Shown here: one piece after another, positions 8,061-16,582 of the stretch | How the letters are laid out: each line of letters starts with the position of its first letter | How positions within the stretch are numbered: the first letter of the stretch is position 1 | Origin: Streptomyces sp. NRRL B-1140 | GTDB lineage: Bacteria; Actinomycetota; Actinomycetes; Streptomycetales; Streptomycetaceae | Reading direction: 5' to 3' | Assembly (NCBI RefSeq): GCF_001280065.1 | Contig: NZ_LGEA01000093.1 | Coordinates: 86,765 to 150,764 of the forward strand | DNA length: 64,000 nt | The notes under the pieces: generated by a model | Databases searched by the model: none | What the model was told of the DNA's origin: nothing | What the model saw: the letters and a program-made list of their open reading frames with translations, nothing else | Program-made: the position numbers and the translations under genes

Positions 8061-9748
8061 TCGGCCCCCTCCTGCGCGGTCTGCCAGCGGTAGCCGCGCG
8101 GCGTCACCATGCGCCCCGCGATGTCCCGGGTCGCGGTGTTGCCCACGGTCACGACCGTCATCATGTCGACCGTCGCCGGGTCGAGGGCGCCCAGTGTGGT
8201 GAGCCGGCTGGACTCGTCCGGCCGTGAGGCGTTGCGCACGACACCGACCGGCGTCCCCGGGGCCCGGTGCTCGGCGAGGATGCCCAGCGCCTTGGGGAGC
8301 TGCCAGTCGCGGCCGCGCGAACGGGGGTTGTAGAAGGTGACCACGATGTCCGCCTCGGCCGCCGCCCGCACCCGCCGCTCGATGACCTCCCACGGCGTGT
8401 GCAGGTCGGACAGGCTGATCGACACGTGGTCGTGGCCCAGCGGGGCGCCCAGGATGGCACCGGCCGCGAGCGCCGCCGTCACGCCGGGCACACCGACCAC
8501 GTCGATGTCGTCGGAGGCCTCGGCCAGGGCGGGGGAGGCCATGGCGTAGACGCCCGCGTCGCCGCTGCCGATCAGCGCGACGGCCTGCCCCTTGCGGGCC
8601 TCCTCGACCGCCGTGCGCGCCCGTTCCTCCTCGGCGCCCAGCCCCGACTCCAGGATCCGGGTGCCGGGCCGCAGCAGATCACGGATCTGGTCGACGTACT
8701 GGTCGAGCCCCACGAGCACGGAAGCGCGCCGCAGTTCGGCCTGTGCGCGCGGCGTCAGCAGGTCCCGGGCACCGGGCCCGAGCCCGACCACCGCGAGCCG
8801 CCCGCGCCCCGGCCGCCGTACTACGGCACAGGTCGCCATGGCCGGGCTCGCGGCCGACTTCCGCTTGGGGACGAGCAGTTCGCCCCCGCCCACGAGCGCG
8901 GCCGCCTCCGCCACGGACGGGGTGCCGACGGCGGCCAGCGGCGCGTCGGACGGGTTGGGCACGTCCACCCCGGCCAGCTCCTCGGCGGAGTACGTCACCA
9001 GGGGCACCCCGAGCCGCCGCGCGGCCTCGACGATGCCGGTCTCCTCGGCCTTGGCGTCGACGGTGGCGAGTTCGGCGACGGAGGCTCCGGACAGCCCGGC
9101 CTCCCGCAGGACGTCCTCGACCAGCCCGAGGACCTCCTCCGTGGGGGCGCCCTTGGACGCCCCGACGCCGACGACCAGCGTGGGCGGACGCAGCACGACC
9201 TCGCGCTCGGCCGCCGCCACGAGCCGGTCGGTGAGCCGGATCGTGTACGCCCCCTCGTCCGTCACCGGCAGCGGCGGCAGCGGCCAGGCCACCTCGGCCC
9301 GCAGCGCCACCGCCTCGCCGTCCAGCAGCGCCCGCGACACCCCGGCGACATCGCCCTCCACGGGCAGGCCGAGGGTGTCCAGGCCGGGCAGGTCCACGGC
9401 GTCCGTGGCCGTCGTCACCACCGGCTCCGCACCCAGCACCTCGCCCACCGCGCGGGCCAGTTCGTTGGCGCCGCCCGCGTGCCCGCCCAGCAGGGACACG
9501 GCGAACCGCCCGCTCTCGTCGACGCACACCACGCCCGGGTCCTCGGTCTTGCCGGACAGCAGCGGCGCCACCAGCCGCACCACCGCCCCCGTCGCCAGGA
9601 AGCACACGAGCTGCTCGCACTGCGCGAACGCGGTCCGTACGGCGTCCCCGACGGGACCTTCGTACACACGGGTGCGGTCCGGCCACGCGGCGGCCAGCCG
9701 GTCCCGCGCCGCCGCTCCCGCCGCCGTGGCGGAAATGAGGCCGATCAC
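8057..9748 (-). CDS. cobJ: CbiG-CobJ fusion: cobalt-precorrin-5A hydrolase / precorrin-3B C17-methyltransferase
   Basis: This 563-residue bifunctional protein has two parts. About residues 1-310 are CbiG-like: IGLISATAAG, LVCFLATGAVVRLVAPLL, LLGGHAGGANELA and then VGVGASKGAPTEEV of the C-terminal CbiG domain. The remainder is an SAM-dependent CobJ/CbiH methyltransferase, starting LAVVGLGPGARDLLTPRA, with GSGDAGVYAMASP and the ASDDIDVVGVPGVTAALA substrate loop. CbiG opens the lactone ring in the anaerobic route, while CobJ-type methylation occurs in both routes. The GTG start at 9748 overlaps the cobL stop by 4 bp. Fusions of this kind are common in actinobacteria. Confidence 0.92.
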   Translation of the reverse strand: MIGLISATAAGAAARDRLAAAWPDRTRVYEGPVGDAVRTAFAQCEQLVCFLATGAVVRLVAPLLSGKTEDPGVVCVDESGRFAVSLLGGHAGGANELARAVGEVLGAEPVVTTATDAVDLPGLDTLGLPVEGDVAGVSRALLDGEAVALRAEVAWPLPPLPVTDEGAYTIRLTDRLVAAAEREVVLRPPTLVVGVGASKGAPTEEVLGLVEDVLREAGLSGASVAELATVDAKAEETGIVEAARRLGVPLVTYSAEELAGVDVPNPSDAPLAAVGTPSVAEAAALVGGGELLVPKRKSAASPAMATCAVVRRPGRGRLAVVGLGPGARDLLTPRAQAELRRASVLVGLDQYVDQIRDLLRPGTRILESGLGAEEERARTAVEEARKGQAVALIGSGDAGVYAMASPALAEASDDIDVVGVPGVTAALAAGAILGAPLGHDHVSISLSDLHTPWEVIERRVRAAAEADIVVTFYNPRSRGRDWQLPKALGILAEHRAPGTPVGVVRNASRPDESSRLTTLGALDPATVDMMTVVTVGNTATRDIAGRMVTPRGYRWQTAQEGAE

Positions 9749-10983
9749 TGAGCGACTCCTTCTTCGATGGCTGCCGGAGGCCGGACGCCCCACAGCAGGA
9801 AAACGGGGTTGGTCGCCGCGAGCCGGGTCACGTCCCCGGGCAGCGGCGCGAGCCGCGACGACTGCAGCAGCACGCCGTCGCAGGTGAGACCGGCGCTCGT
9901 CAGGGCCTCGCGTGCGGCCGGCACCCGGTCGAGCGCCGCCATGGCGACGACCACCGTGCGCCGGGCACGCCGCGCGCACGCGGCGACGATCGCGGGCAGT
10001 TCACGCCCGCCGCCCCCCACGAACACGGCGTCGGGTTCCTCGGCGAGTTCCGTCAGCGCGTCCGGTGCCGCGCCGCGCACCACGTGCACGTCCACACCGT
10101 GCGCGGCGGCGTTGGCACGGACCCGCTCCACCCCGTCGGGGGTCTTCTCCACCGCGGTCACGGCCGCACCCAGCCGCGCGCACTCCACGGCCACGGACCC
10201 CGAGCCCGCGCCCACGTCCCACACCAGGTCACCCGGGCGCGGCCCCAGCCGGGCCAGGGCCAGCGCGCGCACCTCGAACTTGGTGATCATCGAGTCCCGG
10301 TGGGCGAACTCCGCCTCCTCCAGGGCCCAGCCGGCCGGCCGCTCCCCGGGCCCCGCGACCGTCCGCACGGGGCCGAGCGCCCGCGCCTCGTCCAGGCACA
10401 GCACCACGTTCACCGCCGTACCCCAGTCCCGGGCGGCGGCCTCGGCGGGCGTCACCCGCTCCACGCGCTCCGCGTCCGAGCCGAGCCCGGAGGCCACGAC
10501 CAGCACCCGCGCGGCGTCCCGCAGCGCGGCACCCAGCTCCGCCGGACCCGCGCCCGGCCCGGTCAGCACGGCCGTCTTCGGCTGCGCCCGGCACACGTGG
10601 ACGGCCGTCCGCAGCTCCCGCCCATGGGCGCTCACCACCACGGCGTCGTCCCACGGCAGCCCGATCCGCGCGAACGCGGCCGCGACGGACGACACCCCGG
10701 GCCGCACGTCCAGCCGCCCCGGCCCGAACCGCTCGGCCAGCACCCGCACGATCCCGAAGAACCCGGGGTCGCCGGAGGCCAGCACCACGACCGGACGGTC
10801 CTTGCCGACGTACTCGCCGATGGTGTCGAGGGCCGGCGCCAGAGGCCCGAGCACGACCCGCTCCGCCGTCTCCGGCAGCCGTACGGCGTCGAGATGCCGA
10901 CGCCCGCCCACGACCAGCCCGGCACCGGCGAGGACGTCGTCACAAGGCGCCGCCCCCGTCCCCGTGCCGACCACCGTGATCAC
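9745..10983 (-). CDS. cobL: Precorrin-6Y C5,15-methyltransferase (decarboxylating), CbiE-CbiT fusion
   Basis: This 412-residue CobL-type enzyme methylates C5 and C15 and decarboxylates the C12 acetate. The N-terminal half (about 1-200) is a CbiE tetrapyrrole methylase with VITVVGTGTGA, LASGDPGFFGIV and the VRPGVSSVAAAFARIGLPWDDA stretch. The C-terminal half (about 215-412) is CbiT with HRDSMITKFEVRALALARL, the SAM motif VWDVGAGSGSVAVECARL and AVFVGGGGRELPAIV. It starts at GTG 10983, overlapping cobM by 4 bp, and ends by overlapping the cbiG-cobJ start by 4 bp. Confidence 0.94.
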   Translation of the reverse strand: MITVVGTGTGAAPCDDVLAGAGLVVGGRRHLDAVRLPETAERVVLGPLAPALDTIGEYVGKDRPVVVLASGDPGFFGIVRVLAERFGPGRLDVRPGVSSVAAAFARIGLPWDDAVVVSAHGRELRTAVHVCRAQPKTAVLTGPGAGPAELGAALRDAARVLVVASGLGSDAERVERVTPAEAAARDWGTAVNVVLCLDEARALGPVRTVAGPGERPAGWALEEAEFAHRDSMITKFEVRALALARLGPRPGDLVWDVGAGSGSVAVECARLGAAVTAVEKTPDGVERVRANAAAHGVDVHVVRGAAPDALTELAEEPDAVFVGGGGRELPAIVAACARRARRTVVVAMAALDRVPAAREALTSAGLTCDGVLLQSSRLAPLPGDVTRLAATNPVFLLWGVRPPAAIEEGVAQ

Positions 10984-11798
10984 GTACTCGCCCCCCGCTC
11001 GCGCAGCGCCCGCCGGGCCTCCGGGTCGGCCTTGCGGTAGCCGTGGAAGTGACCCGGGTGGTACAGGTGCGAGCGCGTGCCGTGCGCGTCGAGCGCCGGG
11101 CCGACCAGGAACAGGGTGTGCTTCCAGAGCTTGTGTTCCTTGACCGTCTCCTCCAGCGTGCCGATGGTGCACCTCACGACCAGTTCCTCCGGCCAGGTCG
11201 CCTGGTAGGCCACCACGACCGGCGTCGTCGTCGGGTAGCCGCCCTCCAGCAGCTCCCGCACCAGCTGCCCGCTGCGGGCGGCGGAGAGGAACACCGCCAT
11301 GGTGGTGCCGTGCTTGGCGAACTCCCGGACCTCCTCGCCGGGCGGCATGGGCGTCTTGCCGCCGCCGAGCCGGGTCAGCACGACCGACTGCGCGACCTCC
11401 GGGATGGTCAGCTCGCGCTGCGCGAGGGCCGCGACGGCCGAGAAGGAGGACACCCCGGGCACGATCTCGGTCGCGATGCCGATCTCGGCACACCGGTCGA
11501 CCTGCTCCTGCGTGCCGCCCCACAGGGCCGGGTCGCCGGAATGGATCCTGGCCACCTTCAGCCCCTCGCCGCGGGCCCGCTCGTATACGGCGACGACGTC
11601 CTCCAGGGACATGGTCGCCGAGTCGAGGATCTCCGCGTCCTCGCGGGCGTGCTCCAGGACCTCCTCCTGGACCAGGCTGGCCGCCCAGATCACGACGTCG
11701 GCCTCGGCGATGGCGCGCGCGGCGCGGAACGTCAGCAGGTCGGCGGCGCCGGGGCCGGCACCGACGAAGGTCACTTTGCCGGCGGGGGCGTCGGCCAT
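10980..11798 (-). CDS. cobM: Precorrin-4 C11-methyltransferase
   Basis: This 272-residue tetrapyrrole methylase (CobM/CbiF) adds the C11 methyl from SAM. KVTFVGAGPGAADLLTFRAARAI opens the protein. VIWAASLVQEEVL, ARIHSGDPALWGG, VPGVSSFSAVAALAQRELTIPEV, TRLGGGKTPMPPGE and the C-terminal HTLFLVGPAL match the family throughout. It starts at ATG 11798 with a 59-bp gap to the cobI stop, the only sizeable gap inside the run from cobI to cobC. Its stop overlaps the cobL start by 4 bp. Confidence 0.95.
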   Translation of the reverse strand: MADAPAGKVTFVGAGPGAADLLTFRAARAIAEADVVIWAASLVQEEVLEHAREDAEILDSATMSLEDVVAVYERARGEGLKVARIHSGDPALWGGTQEQVDRCAEIGIATEIVPGVSSFSAVAALAQRELTIPEVAQSVVLTRLGGGKTPMPPGEEVREFAKHGTTMAVFLSAARSGQLVRELLEGGYPTTTPVVVAYQATWPEELVVRCTIGTLEETVKEHKLWKHTLFLVGPALDAHGTRSHLYHPGHFHGYRKADPEARRALRERGAST

Positions 11799-11857
11799 GG
11801 GATGGGTCCTCTCGTACAGGGGGTGGAACGGGGGAGGGTCGGCGGGGGACGGGCGGG

Positions 11858-12607
11858 TCAGAGCTTTCCGCCCCGCCCGCCCTCGCGCCGGGCGGGTGCG
11901 ATGAGCGTCGACAGGTAGGGCAGGGGCGCCTCGTCGAGCTCGGCGGCCCGGCGTACGGACTCCTCCGGCAGGCCGAGCGCCGAGCCCCACACGGCGTCCC
12001 CGAGCCGCCCGGTCTCCCGCAGCGCCTCGGCGACCTCGTGCGCCTGCCGCCCGAACTTGTAGGCGACCACGGTCCCGGGCCCCGCCAGCGCGTCCTTGAG
12101 CACGGCCGACCCGGCGGTGACGGGCACAAGCGTGAGCGGCTCGGTCCCCTCGGTCAGCACGGCACCCGACCGGGCGGCGAGGTCCTGCATGGCGGTGATG
12201 CCGGGCACCGTCTCGACGACGGTCCCCGGCACGAGCTCGGCGATGGTCTGGGCGAGGTAGGTGAACGTCGAGTACACGTTGGGGTCGCCGATGGTCGCGA
12301 AGGCCACCGACGGGTGCCGCCGCAGCAGGTCGGCGACCCGCTCGCCGGCCGCGTCCCAGGCCGCCTCGCGCCGGGCCCGGTCGCTGCGCTCGTTCAGCGC
12401 GAACACGACCCGGACGACCTTCTCCTCGGGCACGTAGTGCAGCACGGTCGCCTCGGCCCTGCCACGCTCCCCGCCGTCCTTCCCGTCGGGCGCGGCCATC
12501 ACGGGCACCACCACGACCTCGGCTTCCCGCAGGGCGTTGACGCCCTTGACGGTCACCAGTTCCGGATCCCCGGGCCCGACCCCGACCCCGATCAGCCTGC
12601 TGCTCAT
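11858..12607 (-). CDS. cobI: Precorrin-2 C20-methyltransferase
   Basis: This 249-residue CobI/CbiL methylase adds the C20 methyl to precorrin-2 or its cobalt form. RLIGVGVGPGDPELVTVKGVNALREA opens the protein, followed by VAFATIGDPNVYSTFTYLAQTI and VETVPGITAMQDLAARSG. The end, RREGGRGGKL, is a basic tail. The ATG at 12607 overlaps the cobB stop by 4 bp. The long in-frame upstream reading (to 12952) runs through cobB and was rejected. Confidence 0.95.
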   Translation of the reverse strand: MSSRLIGVGVGPGDPELVTVKGVNALREAEVVVVPVMAAPDGKDGGERGRAEATVLHYVPEEKVVRVVFALNERSDRARREAAWDAAGERVADLLRRHPSVAFATIGDPNVYSTFTYLAQTIAELVPGTVVETVPGITAMQDLAARSGAVLTEGTEPLTLVPVTAGSAVLKDALAGPGTVVAYKFGRQAHEVAEALRETGRLGDAVWGSALGLPEESVRRAAELDEAPLPYLSTLIAPARREGGRGGKL

Positions 12608-13989
12608 GACGTCCGGCACCTCTCCACGAACCGACGGGCGACACCGGGCTCGGACGCCCAGTGCGTGTGCAGATAACTCGCGTGCACACCGCGCTGTACA
12701 AAACCTTCGAGCCGCGGCCGGGGATTGCGGACTCCCCAGGCGGGCTGCGCCCCCGAGCCGGGCTCCACGACGGTCCGGTGGAACTCGTGCCCCCGCATCC
12801 GCGTCCCGGCCGCCGCGAGCACGCTGTCGTCCACGGCCACGGCGTCCCGGTAGCCCAGCGTGAGCCGCTCGGTCATCCGTGCCGAGGCGTCCAGCACCCC
12901 GCACATCGGCAGCCCGTCCAGCTCCCGGCACAGATACAGCAGCCCGGCACACTCGGCGGCCACGGGAGCGCCGCTCGCCGCCAGCTCCGCAACGGCCTTG
13001 CGCAGGGGTTGGTTGGCGGACAGCTCGGCGGCGTACACCTCGGGGAACCCGCCCCCGATCACCAACCCGGCGGTCCCCTCGGGCAGTTCCTCGTCCCGCA
13101 GGGGGTCGAAGGTGACGACCTCGGCCCCGGCGGCGGCGAGCAGTTCGGTGTGTTCGGCGTAGGAGAAGGTGAAGGCGGCCCCACCGGCGACGGCGACAAC
13201 GGGCGCACGCTGCTGATCCGCTTCATCCGGCCGTGTCGGGTGGTGGGTGGGCGAGGCGGGGGTCCAAGGGGCGGAGCCCCCTGGCACGGCACCGGCTGCA
13301 CGTGCCAGCGCCTCCAGCGCCTCCAGGTCACACCCGTCCAAGACCTGCGCAGCCATCGCGGCAACCGCCTCGACCGCCGCTTCCTGCCGTTCGGCGACAG
13401 GAACAAGCCCGAGATGCCGTGACGGCGTAGCCACCTGGGCAGCCCGCCGCAACACCCCCAGCACCGGCACCCCCGCCTGCTCCAACGCCTCCCGCAGCAA
13501 CTCCTCGTGCCGGTCGGAGGCGACCTTGTTCAGGATCACGCCTCCGACCCGCACCTCCGGGTCCCAGGAAGCGAACCCGTGCACCAGCGCCGCCACCGAC
13601 CGGGACTGCGACGACGCGTCCACGACCAGCACCACCGGCGCCCCGAGCAGCTTCGCGACATGAGCGGTGGACGCGAGTTCCCCCTCGCCCGCGGCCCCGT
13701 CGTACAGCCCCATCACACCCTCGACGACGGCGATGTCACACCCTCGCGCCCCGTGCAGGAACAGCGGCCCGACCAGCTCGGGCCCGCACAGGTAGGCGTC
13801 GAGGTTCCGTCCCACCCGCCCGGTCGCGAGCGCGTGGTACCCGGGGTCGATGTAGTCCGGTCCGACCTTGTGCGGGGACACGGCGAGCCCCCGCGCGGCG
13901 AACGCGGCCATCAACCCCGTGGCAACGGTGGTCTTGCCGCTGCCCGAGGAGGGCGCGGCGACGACCAGCCGTGGGACGGAAGCACTCAC
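12604..13989 (-). CDS. cobB: Cobyrinate / hydrogenobyrinate a,c-diamide synthase
   Basis: This 461-residue ATP- and glutamine-dependent amidase of the CobB/CbiA family amidates the a and c side chains of the corrin. The N-terminal dethiobiotin-synthetase-like domain has the P-loop APSSGSGKTTVATGLMAA at residues 10-27 and PHKVGPDYIDPGYH. The C-terminal class I-like glutaminase domain has VIGGGFPEVYAAELSAN and AAECAGLLYLC with the nucleophile cysteine near residue 350. The linker at about 235-260 (PASPTHHPTRPDEAD) is low complexity. GTG at 13989 overlaps cobO by 4 bp. Confidence 0.94.
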   Translation of the reverse strand: MSASVPRLVVAAPSSGSGKTTVATGLMAAFAARGLAVSPHKVGPDYIDPGYHALATGRVGRNLDAYLCGPELVGPLFLHGARGCDIAVVEGVMGLYDGAAGEGELASTAHVAKLLGAPVVLVVDASSQSRSVAALVHGFASWDPEVRVGGVILNKVASDRHEELLREALEQAGVPVLGVLRRAAQVATPSRHLGLVPVAERQEAAVEAVAAMAAQVLDGCDLEALEALARAAGAVPGGSAPWTPASPTHHPTRPDEADQQRAPVVAVAGGAAFTFSYAEHTELLAAAGAEVVTFDPLRDEELPEGTAGLVIGGGFPEVYAAELSANQPLRKAVAELAASGAPVAAECAGLLYLCRELDGLPMCGVLDASARMTERLTLGYRDAVAVDDSVLAAAGTRMRGHEFHRTVVEPGSGAQPAWGVRNPRPRLEGFVQRGVHASYLHTHWASEPGVARRFVERCRTS

Positions 13990-14585
13990 CACTCGATGCC
14001 CCTCTGGCCCTTCTGGCCCGCGTCCATGGGGTGCTTGACCTTCGACATGTCGGTCACGAGGTCGGCGAAGTCCACGAGCTTCCCGGGCGCGTTCCGCCCG
14101 GTGATGACGACGTGCTGGGTCCCGGGCCGGTCCCGCAGCACGGAGATCACCTCGTCCGTGTCGACCCAGCCCCAGTGCATCGGGTAGGCGAACTCGTCGA
14201 GCACGTACAGCTTGTACGTCTCGGCAGCCAGGTCCCGCTTGACCTGCTCCCAGCCCTCCCGGGCCTTCTCCTCGTTGTCCATCTGCTGATCGCGCTGCAC
14301 CCACGACCAGCCCTCGCCCATCTTGTGCCAGTCGACGGACCCGCCCTCGCCTGAGGCGCCCAGCACCCGCAGCGCGTTCTCCTCGCCGACTTTCCACTTC
14401 GCCGACTTGACGAACTGGAACACCCCGATCGGCCAGCCCTGGTTCCAGGCCCGCAGCGCGAGACCGAAGGCGGCGGTGGACTTGCCCTTGCCGACGCCCG
14501 TGTGGACGACGACCAGCGGCCGGTTCCGGCGCTGCCGGGTCGTCAGTCCGTCGTCCGGCACCACACTCGGCTGTCCCTGCGGCAT
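13986..14585 (-). CDS. cobO: Corrinoid adenosyltransferase CobO
   Basis: This 199-residue CobA/CobO-type ATP:co(I)rrinoid adenosyltransferase puts the 5'-deoxyadenosyl ligand on cobalt. The P-loop HTGVGKGKSTAAFGLALRA spans residues 28-46. YKLYVLDEFAYPMHWGWVD is the Walker B region, and VVITGRNAPGKLVDFADLVTDM closes the core. The acidic-aromatic segment GWSWVQRDQQMDNEEKA is typical. The ATG at 14585 shares one base with the TAA stop of the upstream chelatase gene (TAATG), and the stop overlaps cobB, so the gene is tightly coupled in the operon. Confidence 0.95.
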   Translation of the reverse strand: MPQGQPSVVPDDGLTTRQRRNRPLVVVHTGVGKGKSTAAFGLALRAWNQGWPIGVFQFVKSAKWKVGEENALRVLGASGEGGSVDWHKMGEGWSWVQRDQQMDNEEKAREGWEQVKRDLAAETYKLYVLDEFAYPMHWGWVDTDEVISVLRDRPGTQHVVITGRNAPGKLVDFADLVTDMSKVKHPMDAGQKGQRGIEW

Positions 14586-16582
14586 TACGCGGCCCTCCTC
14601 TGCACGTCCTTCACGAGCCCGGCGATGCTGTCCGCACGCAGCTCGTCCAATGTCACGGCGGTACCGCCCAGTTCACCCGCGAGCTGCCCGGCGAGCCCGA
14701 GCCGCACCGGCCCCGACTCGCAGTCCACGACGACCGAGGCGAGACCGTCGGCCGCGAACAGCCGCGCCGCACGCCCGGCCAGGGCGACCGGCTCGGGGCC
14801 CCCGGTGGCGCGCCCGTCCGTGACCAGCACGACCAGCGGCCGCCGCGCCGGATCGCGCAGCCGTTCCACGCGCAGCACGTCGTGCGCCCGCAGCAGTCCC
14901 GCCGCGAGCGGCGTACGCCCGCCGGTCGGCAGCGTCTCCAGCCGGGCCGCCGCCGCGTCCACCGACGAGGTCGGCGGCAGCGCCACCTCCGCGTCCGTGC
15001 CGCGGAAGGTCACCAGACCCACCTTGTCGCGCCGCTGGTAGGCGTCCAGCAGCAGCGACAGCACGGCGCCCTTCACGGCGCTCATGCGCTGCCGTGCCGC
15101 CATCGACCCGGAGGCGTCCACGACGAACAGCACGAGATTGCCCTCGCGCCCCTCGCGGGTGGCCTGCCGCAGATCGTCCCGGCGCACCACCAGGCCCGGC
15201 CCGGACCGGCCGCGGGCCCGCTGGTGCGGTGCCGCCGCCTGCACGGTCGCCGCCAGGTGCAGCCTGGTGAGCGCGCCCCGCGGCCGCCGGGCCCCGGTCG
15301 TCCGGCCGTGCTCGGTCCGCGCCCGCGAACGCCGCCCGGCGGCACCTTCGCCGATCCCGGGCACGCTCAGCACCTTGGTGCGGAACGGCTCCGACGCCCG
15401 TACGGCCGACTGCTCGCCGGCGCCCGACGGCTGCGGCTGACCGCCCTCGCCGGCCTCGGGCCGGGCCGCGGTGTCGCCGTCGCCCTGGGGCGCGTCGTCG
15501 GGTTCCGGCTGTCCGCCGCCCCCGCCGGGCCCGTCCGGGCCGGGGTCCGGATCCGGATCGTCGTCGTCCGAGCCGCCGAACTCCTCCAGGGTCTCGTCGA
15601 GCTTGTCCTCGTCAAGCCCCGGCGCGTCGAAGGGGTTGCGCCGCCGCCGGTGCGGCAGCGCGAGCAGCGCCGCCTGCCGGACGTCCTCCGCGAGTACGTC
15701 CGTGCGCCCGGCCCAGGCGGCCAGCGCGGTGGCGGTCCGCGCCATCACGATGTCGGCGCGCATGCCGTCCACCTCGAACGCCGCGCAGGTCGCCGCGATC
15801 TGCCGCAGCGCCCCGTCGCCCAGCCGCACGGACGGCAGCAGCTCCCGCGCGGCGACGATCCGCGCCCGTACGTCGGCCTCGTCGTCGGCCCAGCGCGCGG
15901 CGAAGGCGGCCGGGTCGTCGTCGTAGGCCAGTCGCCGCTTGACGACCTCCACCCGCTGGTCCGGCTCCCGCGAGGCCGCGACCTCGACGGTCAGCCCGAA
16001 CCGGTCGAGCAACTGCGGCCGCAGCTCGCCCTCCTCGGGGTTCATGGTGCCCACCAGCAGGAAACGGGCGGCGTGCCGTACGGAGACGCCCTCGCGCTCG
16101 ACGTACGAGGCGCCCATCGCGGCCGCGTCCAGCAGCAGGTCGACCAGATGGTCGTGGAGGAGGTTGACCTCGTCGACGTAGAGGATCCCGCGGTGCGCGT
16201 CGGCCAGCAGGCCCGGCTCGAAGGCCTTCACGCCCTCCGACAGGGCCCGCTCGATGTCCAGCGCGCCCACGAGCCGGTCCTCGGAGGCGCCGACGGGCAG
16301 TTCGACCATGCGGGCGGGCCGCTCGGCACCGCCGCCGGTCTCGTGGGGCCCGTCCGGGCACCCCGGGTCGGGGGAGGCGGGGTCGCACGAGAAACGGCAG
16401 CCGGGGACGACCGGCACCTCGGGCAGCAGCGCCGACAGCGCACGCACCGCCGTCGACTTGGCCGTGCCCTTCTCGCCGCGCACCAGCACACCGCCGACCG
16501 CCGGGGACACCGCGTTCAGCAGCAGCGCGAGCCGCAGGTCGTCCTGACCGACGACGGCCGTGAACGGAAAGGGGGTGGTCAC
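14585..16582 (-). CDS. Fused ChlI-ChlD type AAA+/VWA chelatase subunit, partner of CobN
   Basis: This 665-residue protein joins two parts. The N-terminal AAA+ ChlI/BchI domain has P-loop RGEKGTAKSTAVRALSAL at about 35-52, Walker B ILYVDEVNLL and sensor LLVGTMNPEEGELRPQLLDRF. The C-terminal VWA domain has the MIDAS motif FVVDASGSMAA near residue 490, with later TGGRTPL and VTDGRA. An acidic, Gly/Pro-rich linker (about 345-430) separates them. With CobN next door, it most likely supplies the ATPase motor of the late cobaltochelatase, replacing separate CobS and CobT. Family naming is often magnesium chelatase, but I see no chlorophyll genes here. The GTG start at 16582 overlaps cobN by 4 bp. 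Confidence 0.88.
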   Translation of the reverse strand: MTTPFPFTAVVGQDDLRLALLLNAVSPAVGGVLVRGEKGTAKSTAVRALSALLPEVPVVPGCRFSCDPASPDPGCPDGPHETGGGAERPARMVELPVGASEDRLVGALDIERALSEGVKAFEPGLLADAHRGILYVDEVNLLHDHLVDLLLDAAAMGASYVEREGVSVRHAARFLLVGTMNPEEGELRPQLLDRFGLTVEVAASREPDQRVEVVKRRLAYDDDPAAFAARWADDEADVRARIVAARELLPSVRLGDGALRQIAATCAAFEVDGMRADIVMARTATALAAWAGRTDVLAEDVRQAALLALPHRRRRNPFDAPGLDEDKLDETLEEFGGSDDDDPDPDPGPDGPGGGGGQPEPDDAPQGDGDTAARPEAGEGGQPQPSGAGEQSAVRASEPFRTKVLSVPGIGEGAAGRRSRARTEHGRTTGARRPRGALTRLHLAATVQAAAPHQRARGRSGPGLVVRRDDLRQATREGREGNLVLFVVDASGSMAARQRMSAVKGAVLSLLLDAYQRRDKVGLVTFRGTDAEVALPPTSSVDAAAARLETLPTGGRTPLAAGLLRAHDVLRVERLRDPARRPLVVLVTDGRATGGPEPVALAGRAARLFAADGLASVVVDCESGPVRLGLAGQLAGELGGTAVTLDELRADSIAGLVKDVQRRAA

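Noticed and set aside
14585..16582. Magnesium chelatase for chlorophyll synthesis
   Set aside because: It is embedded and translationally coupled in the B12 operon next to cobN. No bacteriochlorophyll genes are present.
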